This document shows positions 44,263 through 53,478 of a DNA stretch of 64,000 nucleotides, piece by piece (within the stretch, counting starts at the first letter, position 1; every line of letters begins with the position of its first letter). The position numbers and the translations under genes are program-made. The notes under the pieces are model-generated. The model made no database searches. It saw only the letters and a list, made by a program, of their open reading frames with translations, and was not told the DNA's origin. The DNA comes from Flavobacterium sp. ACN2 (GTDB taxonomy: Bacteria > Bacteroidota > Bacteroidia > Flavobacteriales > Flavobacteriaceae). The stretch covers positions 62,001 through 126,000 of the forward strand of contig NZ_MRCM01000019.1 of NCBI RefSeq assembly GCF_002303885.1, given 5' to 3'.

Positions 44263-45627
44263 TTAGTTAAAATCATTGTATACTGGCGTATCTAATGGTA
44301 CAATTCTCCAATTGTCTGTGTAGACTTTTACAGAAGTTGCTTTTGAAGGAAATTCTACTTCGCTTGCGCTTCCTGTTACATTAGATAGTTTTACATCAGA
44401 ATTTTCGAAGTAAATTCCAAAGTTTTGATACGTTGCCGCTTCGCGAAAAGCTAGAACTGTTTCGAAAGTAAATGCTTCTTTAGACCAAGCGTAGAATTTG
44501 TTTAATGGAATGGTAACGGTAATCCATCCCGTTGTATTTACTCCAATTGACTTACCATCTTTAATCCAAGGAACATAATTGTAACATGCTCCTGTCCATT
44601 CTCCACCATTAAAATTATTGATCATACAAATTTTTAAGAAACCAGAATCTCTCCAAACATCTGGTACATAGATATCAAATTGAAATCCGACTTTATCCAA
44701 TGGCGTACTTGCTGGAATGTATGGCGTTAATTGCGCTCTCCAATTGTCTACTCCATTCCCTGCTGTCCAAACTTCAGTACAACGGTTTTTTGCAGCATCA
44801 AAAGAAGCAATACGAGCTGGACGATGAGGTACATATTTTCCTTGAGATGTATTTCCGGTTCCTAAAGCTGCCGACTCTAAATCTGCTGGCTGGATCATGC
44901 TTGTTGAACTTCCCCAATATCCATGCGATCCTTGTCCGTCAAAATTAAGCAGTAAACCTTTTTTGAAATTGAAATACGCTGGAGAGTAAGCACCTCCGTT
45001 TGATGTTTCGGCATAAATTGAACCTCCTAAATCTGAAATTCCGCTTGGAACTACAACTGTAAATGATTCGCCTTCTTCATCTGAAGTGATTCCTGTTGTA
45101 ACTTCAACATTTCCTGGGAAAACTACTTTGCTCACTTCTGTCAAACCTGTTCCTGAAACAATAATTGTCTCTCCGGGATTTGGCATTGTATTCGACATGC
45201 TTAAAATAGCTGGTTTTCCTGAACGGATTTGAAAAGGAAATGTCACTTCGTTTGAATCATTTACAAAACGAATTGTATTTCTTACCGATGGATCTGCATC
45301 TGTAATGGGTGTATCTGCAGAAATGCTTACCAACATTGAATTGTTGGAAACAAAAACCACATTAAAGTAGGTCGAATATCCGTTAATATAAACTTTTTTC
45401 AGTCCTTCAAATCCAGAACCTTCGATACGCAATAGCTGTCCTAAACGGGCAAAACTAACTTCTCTATCTGGTACGGTCGAATTTACATCTTCTAAAAACA
45501 CTTTTGTAATGGTCATTGCGCGTCCTTCAGAATCGTTGTTGTCGCAAGAAGTAAATAGCATACCGAAAACCATCATGCTTAATAGTGCAATAGGTGCCCA
45601 ATACTTTTTATTTAAAATATATTTCAT
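44263..45627 (-). CDS. Surface glycan-binding protein (IPT/TIG domains)
   Basis: A 454-residue lipoprotein with lipobox Cys28 ('LFTSCDNN'). Two IPT/TIG beta domains (about 35-130 and 130-220) precede a C-terminal carbohydrate-binding region (about 225-454) rich in Trp, such as 'GYWGSS', 'NWRAQLTPYIP' and 'VPDVWRDSGFL'. This layout is that of SGBP-B-type proteins, which replace SusE/SusF in xylan and xyloglucan loci and help gather polymer at the cell surface. It is the third gene of the SusC-SusD-SGBP-GH10 operon, 31 nt after SusD. Confidence 0.88.
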   Translation of the reverse strand: MKYILNKKYWAPIALLSMMVFGMLFTSCDNNDSEGRAMTITKVFLEDVNSTVPDREVSFARLGQLLRIEGSGFEGLKKVYINGYSTYFNVVFVSNNSMLVSISADTPITDADPSVRNTIRFVNDSNEVTFPFQIRSGKPAILSMSNTMPNPGETIIVSGTGLTEVSKVVFPGNVEVTTGITSDEEGESFTVVVPSGISDLGGSIYAETSNGGAYSPAYFNFKKGLLLNFDGQGSHGYWGSSTSMIQPADLESAALGTGNTSQGKYVPHRPARIASFDAAKNRCTEVWTAGNGVDNWRAQLTPYIPASTPLDKVGFQFDIYVPDVWRDSGFLKICMINNFNGGEWTGACYNYVPWIKDGKSIGVNTTGWITVTIPLNKFYAWSKEAFTFETVLAFREAATYQNFGIYFENSDVKLSNVTGSASEVEFPSKATSVKVYTDNWRIVPLDTPVYNDFN

Positions 45628-45658
45628 ATTTATGTCTTTTAGTTTTTTATTTCTGAAA

Positions 45659-47290
45659 CTAGAATAAGTCTTTTATTTTCTCTTCTGTAAACTGATACGG
45701 AACAGGATTTTCTCTCAATAACGGATTCTGAACTAATTCAGATTCTGGATAAGGAAGTGTGAAAATTGTCGCATCAATTACCCCAATTGCTCTCGGACTT
45801 GTCGCTTTTGTAGCGTCAACCGTAACGGTATTGGTTGCTGAGTCGTACAAAATTGGAGTTATTGTCCCTCTATTCTGCGCAGTCACATAGTTAATTACTT
45901 CCTGCTGTTTGTAGTAAGCTCTTCGAACTAGATCGTACCAATATTGTCCTTCCATACATAATTCAACTCTTCTTTCGTGTGCAAGATCTGCATAAGTCAG
46001 AGTTGTTTTAGGGTCTAAACCTGCACGTGAGCGAAGTCTGTTTACAACCGAAATGGCAGTTGCATCTGCAGTTGTAGCATTGTTTCCTAAAGCTGCTTCT
46101 GCATAATTTAAATACACTTCTGCCAGACGTAACATGTATGTATTTAAAGCAGAATTCATACGTGTAATTTTAGAATTGTCTTTGGTAGAACCTACAACTC
46201 CTTTTTTAATGGTAAGGAAATCTGCTGTATGATCTACTATATAACCTCCGTTTGCTTTATTGATTTCTGCATAATGATCACCATCTCCCATAAAAGTCGC
46301 TCTACGACGAAGATCTTTTGATTCATATTCTTGTAAAACATTATAAGAAGCTCTTGTCCAATATCCCCAAGCGGCATCGTCTCCTGTAATATCAGAGCCT
46401 AATGCAAAATAAGCCTGTTGTGTATTGTTTACGCCATAATCTCCGTTTGGAACCCATTGCAATGCAAACATAGATTCGGTATTGTTGTTATTGTCGATCA
46501 TGAACAAATCTTCATAATTTGTCATTAAGCTGTAAGGCCCAGAACTCATTACTTTTTCTGCTGCTTTTTTGGCCAAATCAAGGTATTCTTGATTGCGTGT
46601 TCCGCTGTTTGGGTTGTCGCTAACACCTGAAAATGATAAGTAAACACGAGACAGCATTCCGTATGCGCTGTATTTTGTTAAACGTCCAGCCTGCCCTGCA
46701 GTTTCCGGAAGGTATTTTGCAGCAAATTCTAAATCACGCATTGAGAATTCGTAAACATCTTTCATTGGATTTTTGTTTACGATTGGATTTTTTACCAATT
46801 CTCTCGGATCTGTAGAAATAATCACATCTCCCCATAACGAAGCTAGATACCAATAAGCTGTTCCTCTCATAAAACGAGCTTCAGCAATATATTTGTTTTT
46901 AATAGCCTCGCTCATTGAGCTTCCAGAAATTCCAATAATCACATTATTAGACTGCTGTATTACATTATACAAAGATGCCCAAGCCGAAACCAAAGGCCCT
47001 GTTAGTCCCGTTTCTGTTAAATCTGTAAACGGATAAACATAATCTGAGAAAGGCGCATACATGTTTGCGGCACGTCCATCTCCTAATCCGTAGTAGAATT
47101 TATCATTAAAATCAAACCATACTTTATTGTATAATGGTCCCGTTGCGGCCTGAAAATCAGATTCTGTTTTATAAAAGTTCTCTTTTGTAATTACATCATT
47201 CGGTTCAACGTCCAAAATGTCGCTGCAACTCGTCCAAACAAATGGCAATGCAATAATTAAAGCCGTGTAAAATATTTTCTTTGTTTTCAT
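45659..47290 (-). CDS. SusD-type xylan-oligosaccharide-binding lipoprotein
   Basis: A 543-residue lipoprotein (lipobox Cys22, 'VWTSCSDILDVEP'). SusD features include 'RFMRGTAYWYLASLWGDVIIST', 'YSAYGMLSRVYLSFSG' and a C-terminal 'RVELCMEGQYWYDLVRRAYY'. It forms the ligand-binding lid of the SusC channel encoded 10 nt upstream. Specificity for xylan fragments is inferred from the neighbouring GH10, glycan-binding and xylose-catabolic genes. Confidence 0.94.
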   Translation of the reverse strand: MKTKKIFYTALIIALPFVWTSCSDILDVEPNDVITKENFYKTESDFQAATGPLYNKVWFDFNDKFYYGLGDGRAANMYAPFSDYVYPFTDLTETGLTGPLVSAWASLYNVIQQSNNVIIGISGSSMSEAIKNKYIAEARFMRGTAYWYLASLWGDVIISTDPRELVKNPIVNKNPMKDVYEFSMRDLEFAAKYLPETAGQAGRLTKYSAYGMLSRVYLSFSGVSDNPNSGTRNQEYLDLAKKAAEKVMSSGPYSLMTNYEDLFMIDNNNNTESMFALQWVPNGDYGVNNTQQAYFALGSDITGDDAAWGYWTRASYNVLQEYESKDLRRRATFMGDGDHYAEINKANGGYIVDHTADFLTIKKGVVGSTKDNSKITRMNSALNTYMLRLAEVYLNYAEAALGNNATTADATAISVVNRLRSRAGLDPKTTLTYADLAHERRVELCMEGQYWYDLVRRAYYKQQEVINYVTAQNRGTITPILYDSATNTVTVDATKATSPRAIGVIDATIFTLPYPESELVQNPLLRENPVPYQFTEEKIKDLF

Positions 47291-47300
47291 TGTGCGTTTT

Positions 47301-50300
47301 TTAGAAATTAACAGTTAATCCAAGCGTAGTTACCATAGGTGAAGGATAACGTCCGTTATCGATACCATTTAGAAGTTGGTTTTGGTACATTGCACCTACT
47401 TCAGGATCATATCCTTTATATTTGGTAAAGGTTAAAACATTCTGCATGTTTGAGTACACTTTGATGTTTGAAATTCCGTATTTCGAATACAAATCTTTAG
47501 GAAGATTATACCCAATCGAAATATTCTTAAGTCTTACATAAGACCCGTCTTCAACAAATCTGTTGCTTAAACGATAATTTGAAGCCGAAGCTGCAGATGA
47601 CGCTGCAATTCTAGGCATGTAAGGATCTCCGCCCACAATCTGCACATTACGATAATCATTTGGCCCATTTGGGTCGATTAATTCTAATTGCGCGTATCCT
47701 AAAGCTGATTTCAATAAATTGGTATTCTCTCGTGGGTTTTCAAGCCATCTTCTTTGGTAATTTAAAACATCATTTCCGTAAGAACCTGTAAACAAAATGC
47801 TCACATCAAATCCTTTGAATGAAAAACTGTTATTGAAACCGAAAGTGAAATCGGGATTAGGATCTCCAATATAACCTGCATCTTTTTCGTTGATTACTCC
47901 ATCTTTATTAACGTCTTCAAACATATAATCTCCAATCCAAACGCCATTTTCACCAATTACCATTCCTTCCGGCAATGCTGTTGGTTTTACTGTTCCTGTG
48001 GCATCTTTATAATAAAAATCTGTTGCTTTTTCAAAACGTCCGATTACTTTATAACCATAAAATTGTCCTAATGGCTGTCCAACTGCAGTACGAGTAACCA
48101 CTGTTACGTCTGAACCTTGTTGTAAAGTCTGATCGTAAACTCCAGATTCTGAATTCAATTTCAATACTTTAAATCTGTTCATCGAGATATTGAAATTTGA
48201 TTTCCAAAGAAAATCTTTTCTCTGCATGTTTATGGTGTTTATCGTAAACTCGAAACCTTTGTTTTCAAGAGATCCGATATTAGCAAAAGGCGGTGTTGTA
48301 GCTCCTTGACCCGTTGTTCCTACGTAAGCTGGAAGTGATAATCTTAGTAATAAATCATCTGTTTTTTTATAATAAACATCTGTTGTAATTTCAATTCTAT
48401 TGTCTAGAAGTCCGATATCTAAACCAATATTAGTCTGGTTTGATTTTTCCCATTTAAGGTCTGGATTTGCAGTATTAGTTGCAATTTGCCCGCTTCCCCA
48501 ATTGGTTGCCGAAGTGCCATAAACAGAAGTATAAGCATTATTTGGTACGCTTGAATTACCTGTAACTCCCCATCCTGCACGTAATTTTAAATTGCTAATG
48601 GTCTGATTTTCTTTTAAAAATGATTCGTTTGAAACTTTCCACGCTAATGAAGCAGATGGAAACCAATCCCATTTATTGCCTTCAGCAAATTGCGAAGATC
48701 CGTCTCTTCTGATTGTTCCTGTTAGAATATATCGATCATCAAATGTATACGTTGCTCTTGCAAAATAAGAACTAAGCGATTTTGTAGAACTTGCATTTGA
48801 GTTTCTAGCCGTTGTTGGGTCTCCAGCGTTTAAATCTGTTGCTCCATTGGTTAAATAACCTGAACGGTAGCCATACAGATTTTCCCAGTTTTGCTCTTGA
48901 AACTCTTGAGCTACCAATGCATTAATATTATGTTTTCCGAATGCTTTATTATAAGTCAAAGTATTAGTCCACATCCAGTTTTCGCTCGTAGATTTTGTTC
49001 TTGATCCTTCTCTAACTTCATTTGATAATGCTCCAAAAGTATAAGATGGATTAAAAGTATATCGGTTTCCAAAACCATAATCTATAGAATATTGGGTTCT
49101 CAATTTTAAATCTTTTGTGAAACCAATTTCTGCATACACATTTCCTCTAATTCCGTAGTCTTTTCCATGATTATCTTTCAGCATTGCAATTCCTAACGGA
49201 TTAGTTTGAACGAATTCAGTAGTATCTGGTCCGTCAAAAGTACCGTCAGCATTTCTAGCGGCTACGTTTGGAGTTTGTTTTAAAGCGGTTAAGATTACCG
49301 AATCATCATTTACTGTAGTGACCTGATTGGTTTTGTAAGCATTTAAATTTACTCCAACTTTCATCCATTTCTTTACTTGCGAGTCCACAACTGCACGAAT
49401 GGTCATACGATCAAAAGAAGAACCGATGATCGTTCCTTCCTGATCAAAATAAGACATTCCTAATGCATAAGTAGTAGTATCAGATCCGCCTGACGCAGAT
49501 AAATTGTAGCTCTGAATTAAACCTGTTTGAAACAATTCATCTTGCCAGTTTGTTCCTTCTCCTAATAAATCAGGACGAATAAAATAAGGATCTCTTTGAA
49601 CGATTCCTAAATCTGATCTCGTGTTTTTCAGCGTTCCATATTCTCTTAAATTAAGCACCTGCAATTCTTTAGGCATTTGCTGCCACCCTACATAACTGTC
49701 AAAATTTAAAGTCAAATCTCCTTTTCTACCTGTTTTAGTAGTCACCATAATTACCCCGTTTGCCGCTCTAGAACCGTAAATAGCAGTTGCAGAAGCATCT
49801 TTCAAAATATCTATAGAAGCAATATCATTAGGGTTAATTCCTGAAAGCGGATTTGTATTTAAAGAGCCTGAATTACCATCTATAATAACACCATCAATTA
49901 CATAAATCGGTTCATTAGAACCTGTAATAGAGCTTATACCACGAATACGTACCGAAGAACTTCCTCCAGGCGTACCGCTATTTTGCTGTATCTGCACCCC
50001 AGCCGCTCGGCCTTGCAATACCTGATCGATAGTTGTAGAAACAGATTGTGTTACCGCCGAACTAGATATCGAAGAAATTGCTCCTGTTAAATCTGCTCTT
50101 TTTGCTGTTCCGTATCCAATAACAACAACTTCTTTTAAGTCGTTTAAATTCTCTTCTAGTACAGCATCAATTTTGGTTTTATTATTCACTGCAACTTCAT
50201 ACGGTTTGTATCCAATAAAGCTAAAGACCAAAATACTATTATTGGGAATAGCTTGAAGGGTGTAAGTCCCGTCAAAATTAGATACGGTACTTGTTTTGGC

Positions 50301-50468
50301 TCCTTTTACAATAATGTTGACACCTGGTATTGGTCCTACACCATCAGATACAGTACCTGTAACAGTAATTTGTGCATTTACTGCAGCAGAAAATACCAGC
50401 ATCAGGATTAAGAACCCCCAATTCTTAAAGTATTTAGATCTGCTTTTAGTAATTAAAAAGTTAGTCAT
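47301..50468 (-). CDS. SusC-type TonB-dependent transporter (xylan oligosaccharides)
   Basis: A 1055-residue outer-membrane protein with a signal peptide (to 'SAAVNAQ'), a carboxypeptidase-regulatory-like domain (about 35-110), a plug with 'EPIYVIDGVIIDG' and 'ASATAIYGSRAANGVIMVTT', and a barrel ending in a terminal Phe ('TTLGLTVNF'). Unlike the SusC at 29880 it has no STN domain, so it does not signal to a FecR protein; control instead probably runs through the operator upstream. It is first in an operon with SusD, the glycan-binding protein and GH10. It should import xylo-oligosaccharides into the periplasm. Confidence 0.94.
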   Translation of the reverse strand: MTNFLITKSRSKYFKNWGFLILMLVFSAAVNAQITVTGTVSDGVGPIPGVNIIVKGAKTSTVSNFDGTYTLQAIPNNSILVFSFIGYKPYEVAVNNKTKIDAVLEENLNDLKEVVVIGYGTAKRADLTGAISSISSSAVTQSVSTTIDQVLQGRAAGVQIQQNSGTPGGSSSVRIRGISSITGSNEPIYVIDGVIIDGNSGSLNTNPLSGINPNDIASIDILKDASATAIYGSRAANGVIMVTTKTGRKGDLTLNFDSYVGWQQMPKELQVLNLREYGTLKNTRSDLGIVQRDPYFIRPDLLGEGTNWQDELFQTGLIQSYNLSASGGSDTTTYALGMSYFDQEGTIIGSSFDRMTIRAVVDSQVKKWMKVGVNLNAYKTNQVTTVNDDSVILTALKQTPNVAARNADGTFDGPDTTEFVQTNPLGIAMLKDNHGKDYGIRGNVYAEIGFTKDLKLRTQYSIDYGFGNRYTFNPSYTFGALSNEVREGSRTKSTSENWMWTNTLTYNKAFGKHNINALVAQEFQEQNWENLYGYRSGYLTNGATDLNAGDPTTARNSNASSTKSLSSYFARATYTFDDRYILTGTIRRDGSSQFAEGNKWDWFPSASLAWKVSNESFLKENQTISNLKLRAGWGVTGNSSVPNNAYTSVYGTSATNWGSGQIATNTANPDLKWEKSNQTNIGLDIGLLDNRIEITTDVYYKKTDDLLLRLSLPAYVGTTGQGATTPPFANIGSLENKGFEFTINTINMQRKDFLWKSNFNISMNRFKVLKLNSESGVYDQTLQQGSDVTVVTRTAVGQPLGQFYGYKVIGRFEKATDFYYKDATGTVKPTALPEGMVIGENGVWIGDYMFEDVNKDGVINEKDAGYIGDPNPDFTFGFNNSFSFKGFDVSILFTGSYGNDVLNYQRRWLENPRENTNLLKSALGYAQLELIDPNGPNDYRNVQIVGGDPYMPRIAASSAASASNYRLSNRFVEDGSYVRLKNISIGYNLPKDLYSKYGISNIKVYSNMQNVLTFTKYKGYDPEVGAMYQNQLLNGIDNGRYPSPMVTTLGLTVNF

Positions 50469-50580
50469 AAATAATTGGTTTAATGAGTTAATAGTATGGT
50501 TTAGTTAGTTTTCTTTTTAGGTGACTTTTTACTCGTTTTTATTTTAACATTTTAAACAAATAACTAGCTTATAGTCAAAA

Positions 50581-50610
50581 CAAATATATGCAAAAAACAA
50601 CAACACGCAA
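50581..50610 (-). promoter_or_regulatory. SusC operon promoter (TTG-N19-TATATTTG)
   Basis: On the - strand the -7 box TATATTTG (50581-50588) lies exactly 19 nt downstream of a TTG (50608-50610), matching the Flavobacterium/Bacteroides consensus. The TTG lies inside the operator at 50607-50618. The leader would be about 105 nt. Confidence 0.65.
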
Positions 50611-50618
50611 TCGGTTGT
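50607..50618 (-). promoter_or_regulatory. CAACCGATTG operator, SusC promoter
   Basis: Contains the exact 10-mer CAACCGATTG on the - strand, a near-palindrome with central CG, as in LacI-family sites. It overlaps the -33 element of the SusC promoter. Confidence 0.6.
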
Positions 50619-50957
50619 GTTAATTTTTATTCCTAATTTCAAAAAAATAAAGCTAAAAAAAAGAATTATCTGTATTAATAATTGTAAAATATTAAACAAT
50701 CATTAAAAACAGTATTTAATATCACGAAAACGTTAGAGATAATAAATCATTTGATTCAAAATCTTAAAAAAAATATAAAATGTTAAAAAATGAGATTTTT
50801 CCAAAAAAAACTAAAACGTTGTAGTAACTGTCTAAAAATTCATCATAAATTAAATCTTTCGCTATCCCTTATAAAAGCTGACTTAATAAATGTTATAAAC
50901 TGAAAACCAAGAGTATATCGTTAAAATATTATAATTCTTACAAAACATAAAAAAGAA

Positions 50958-50969
50958 ACAATCGGTTGC
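50958..50969. promoter_or_regulatory. CAACCGATTG operator, distal to SusC
   Basis: A second copy, about 350 bp upstream of the first and close to the transaldolase terminator. It may be an auxiliary site acting by looping. Confidence 0.5.
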
Positions 50970-50982
50970 TTTTATTTCATAA

Positions 50983-51018
50983 AAAAACTCCCTTCCAAAT
51001 AACTGGAAGAGAGTTTTT
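50983..51018 (-). terminator. Terminator after the transaldolase gene
   Basis: Stem AAAAACTC-C-CTTCCA with TGGAAG-A-GAGTTTTT, one mismatch and a 6-nt loop, with a T-run on the - strand; 28 nt after the stop. Confidence 0.8.
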
Positions 51019-51046
51019 AAAACTATAAAAACGGAAATGAAAAAGG

Positions 51047-51703
51047 TTATAAATTCATCTTTTTCGCGTCTTCTACAAATTGCTTTAATCCGATATCGGT
51101 TAAAGGATGTTTCAGAAGACCTTTTATCGCAGAAAGCGGTCCAGTCATTACATCTGATCCAATTTTGGCACAATTGATAATATGCATGGTATGTCGCACA
51201 GAAGCCGACAAAATTTGAGTTTGATAATTATAGTTATCATAGATTTCTCTGATTTCAGCAATTAAATGCATTCCATCTGTAGAAACATCATCTAATCTCC
51301 CTAAAAATGGAGAAACATAAGTCGCTCCTGCTTTAGCGGCAAGCAAAGCCTGACCCGCCGAAAATACTAAAGTTACATTGGTGCGAATTCCTTTTGAAGA
51401 AAAGTATTTACACGCTTTTATACCATCGCCAATCATAGGCAGTTTCACTACAATCTGAGGATGTAAAGCGGCTAATTCTTCTCCTTCTTTTACCATTCCT
51501 TCAAATTCAGTCGAGATTACCTCAGCCGAAACATCGCCATCAACGATATTACAAATATCAAGATAATGTTTCAGGATATTTTCTTTTCCTGTAATGCCTT
51601 CTTTTGCCATTAAAGACGGATTGGTGGTTACACCATCTAAAACGCCTAAAGCCTGCGCCTCTTCAATGTCTTGAAGATTGGCGGTGTCAATAAAAAATTT
51701 CAT
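51047..51703 (-). CDS. tal: Small transaldolase / fructose-6-phosphate aldolase family protein
   Basis: A 218-residue cytoplasmic protein of the compact TalC/FSA-type transaldolases. The family opening 'MKFFIDTANLQDIEEAQALG' and 'GVTTNPSLMAKEG' are present; the Schiff-base lysine is Lys87 in 'VVKLPM', followed by 'GIRTNVTLVFSAGQALLAAK' and 'YVSPFLGRLDD'. It transfers or cleaves dihydroxyacetone units in the non-oxidative pentose phosphate route, so it fits disposal of xylulose-5-phosphate made by the adjacent xylA/xylB. A 440-nt gap with a terminator separates it from xylA, so it probably has its own promoter. Whether it is a true transaldolase or an aldolase cannot be told from the sequence alone. 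Confidence 0.9.
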   Translation of the reverse strand: MKFFIDTANLQDIEEAQALGVLDGVTTNPSLMAKEGITGKENILKHYLDICNIVDGDVSAEVISTEFEGMVKEGEELAALHPQIVVKLPMIGDGIKACKYFSSKGIRTNVTLVFSAGQALLAAKAGATYVSPFLGRLDDVSTDGMHLIAEIREIYDNYNYQTQILSASVRHTMHIINCAKIGSDVMTGPLSAIKGLLKHPLTDIGLKQFVEDAKKMNL

Positions 51704-51749
51704 AAGTTTTTTGGTTTGTGGTTAATTGTAGTCTGATTTCTAGTAAAAA

Positions 51750-51782
51750 AACTTTGTCAAAGTTTAAAACTTTGACAAAGTT
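51750..51782. repeat. 33-bp dispersed palindrome, copy 4
   Basis: Identical to copies at 22889, 25871 and 38129. It is located 47 nt upstream of the transaldolase start, so unlike the others it may sit in a 5' leader. Confidence 0.9.
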
Positions 51783-52087
51783 CACAGCATATTGTAGTAA
51801 GTGAAAAATGTGCATTTCGATTGATTTTGCTCTTCAAAAAACCTTCAATAAAAAATACTCACTATTATTTTATCAAACTGACCTTTTATTCGTTTCGATT
51901 TTCAAAAAATAGTAACTAAACCTTCAATCTATTTTTCTTAAATCTTAATGTAAAAAAAGCCATAATCTTAATGCACATTTTCGAAGTTTTGATCTCAAAA
52001 ACATTTTTAAATATTTTTAACGCTTTATGGCTATCACATTTAAAAATTTAAATTTTCTTAGATTTTTGTCTCACTAAGTTTTATAAG

Positions 52088-52125
52088 AAACCTAACAGTC
52101 CCGATGCATCGGGGCTGTTAGGTTT
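52088..52125 (-). terminator. Terminator after xylA
   Basis: A long stem, AAACCTAACAG / CTGTTAGGTTT outside and CCCGA / TCGGG around TGCA inside. The T-run on the - strand is weak, so it may equally be a repeat or mRNA-stabilising stem. Confidence 0.65.
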
Positions 52126-52143
52126 GCTGTAGAAGTTTACCAA

Positions 52144-53469
52144 TTAAATGTATTGGTTAATGATATTTTCAAACAATTCTTGTTTACCGCTTTGAAGATT
52201 TAATTCTCCATTTTCGTGAGCGATAGTATAAAGATCTTTAAGGTTTAATTTTCCGTCAGCAAAATCTTTTCCTTTTCCAGAATCGAAAGAGCTGTATCTT
52301 TCAGTTCTTAATTTTTCGTAAGGAGAAGACGTGATGATTTTATCTGCAGTCAATAAAGCTCTTGCAAAAGTATCAGCTCCACCAATGTGTGCTAAGAAAA
52401 CATCTTCTAAGTCTGTAGAGTTTCTTCTAATTTTAGCATCAAAGTTAACTCCACCACCTTGTAATCCACCAGCTTTTAAGAAAACCAACATCGCTTCTGT
52501 TGTCTCTTGAATGTTGTTTGGGAACTGGTCTGTATCCCATCCGTTTTGGTAATCACCTCTGTTCGCATCAATGCTTCCTAACATTCCCGCTTTTGCCGCA
52601 ACTTCCAATTCGTGTTGGAAAGTGTGCTGTGCCAAAGTAGCGTGGTTTACTTCGATATTGATTTTAAAATCTTTATCTAAACCATAATTTTTCAAGAATC
52701 CGATTGCTGTAGCCGAGTCAAAATCGTATTGGTGTTTAGATGGCTCCATTGGTTTTGGCTCGATGAAGAAAGTTCCTTTAAAACCTTGAGATCTTGCGTA
52801 GTCTCTAGACATTGCTAAGAATTGCGCCATGTGGTCTAATTCTCTTCCCATATCTGTATTTAGTAAAGACATATAACCTTCTCTACCACCCCAGAATACA
52901 TAGTTTTCTCCTCCTAAAGCAATTGTTGCATCCAAAGCCAATTTTACTTGACCACCAGCTCTTGCCACAACATTAAAGTCAGGATTTGTAGCGGCTCCGT
53001 TCATGAATCTTGGGTTTGAGAAACAGTTTGAAGTTCCCCAAAGCAATTTAATTCCAGAGTCTGCTTTTTTCTGTTTTAAGTAATCTGTAATAAAAGCCAA
53101 ACGTTTTTCTGATTCTGCGAAAGTTGCTCCTTCAGCAATCAAATCGTAATCGTGAAAACAGAAATAATCGAATCCCATTTTGCTGATGAATTCAAAAGCA
53201 GCATCTGCCTTATCTTTTGCAGCCTGATATGGATCTGATGAAGCATCCCAAGCAAATTGTTGTGTTCCTGGCCCGAATGGATCACTACCTTGTCCACAGA
53301 AAGTATGCCAGTAAGCGATAGCAAATTTAAAGTGCTCACGCATTGTTTTTCCAGCTACAACTTGGTCTGGATTGTAATATTTAAATGCCAACGGATTATC
53401 AGATTCTTTTCCTTCAAATTTAATTTGGCCAATACCTTTGTAGTATTCTTTATCTCCTAAAACTATCAT
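52144..53469 (-). CDS. xylA: Xylose isomerase
   Basis: A 441-residue cytoplasmic enzyme of the long class II xylose isomerases typical of Bacteroidota. Conserved blocks are visible: 'FKFAIAYWHTFCGQGSDPFG', 'YFCFHDYDLIAEG', 'YVFWGGREGYMSLLNTD', 'FFIEPKPMEPSKHQYDFD', 'INIEVNHATL' and 'GGVNFDAKIRRNST'. In the block NHATLA-x-HTFQHE the usual Gly is Gln, a mild departure from the common form. The enzyme converts D-xylose to D-xylulose with divalent metals. It lies 9 nt after xylB in a regulator-xylB-xylA operon. Confidence 0.97.
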   Translation of the reverse strand: MIVLGDKEYYKGIGQIKFEGKESDNPLAFKYYNPDQVVAGKTMREHFKFAIAYWHTFCGQGSDPFGPGTQQFAWDASSDPYQAAKDKADAAFEFISKMGFDYFCFHDYDLIAEGATFAESEKRLAFITDYLKQKKADSGIKLLWGTSNCFSNPRFMNGAATNPDFNVVARAGGQVKLALDATIALGGENYVFWGGREGYMSLLNTDMGRELDHMAQFLAMSRDYARSQGFKGTFFIEPKPMEPSKHQYDFDSATAIGFLKNYGLDKDFKINIEVNHATLAQHTFQHELEVAAKAGMLGSIDANRGDYQNGWDTDQFPNNIQETTEAMLVFLKAGGLQGGGVNFDAKIRRNSTDLEDVFLAHIGGADTFARALLTADKIITSSPYEKLRTERYSSFDSGKGKDFADGKLNLKDLYTIAHENGELNLQSGKQELFENIINQYI

Positions 53470-53478
53470 TTGATTTTT

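Larger units (their letters stand above)
50469..51046. other. 578-bp control region between SusC and transaldolase genes
   Basis: A long gene-free, very AT-rich stretch. It holds the SusC promoter (50581-50610), two CAACCGATTG operators (50607 and 50958) and the transaldolase terminator (50983-51018). Between about 50625 and 50950 I see only A/T-rich DNA with no convincing gene. Confidence 0.7.
51704..52143. other. 440-bp gap between transaldolase gene and xylA
   Basis: It holds palindrome copy 4 (51750-51782) and the xylA terminator (52088-52125). The part from 51783 to 52087 is A/T-rich; I found no TAnnTTTG promoter box toward the transaldolase gene, no operator copy and no gene. Confidence 0.6.

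Noticed and set aside
52088..52125. Stem-loop after xylA as a riboswitch
   Set aside because: It is a simple perfect stem downstream of the stop with no conserved aptamer features.
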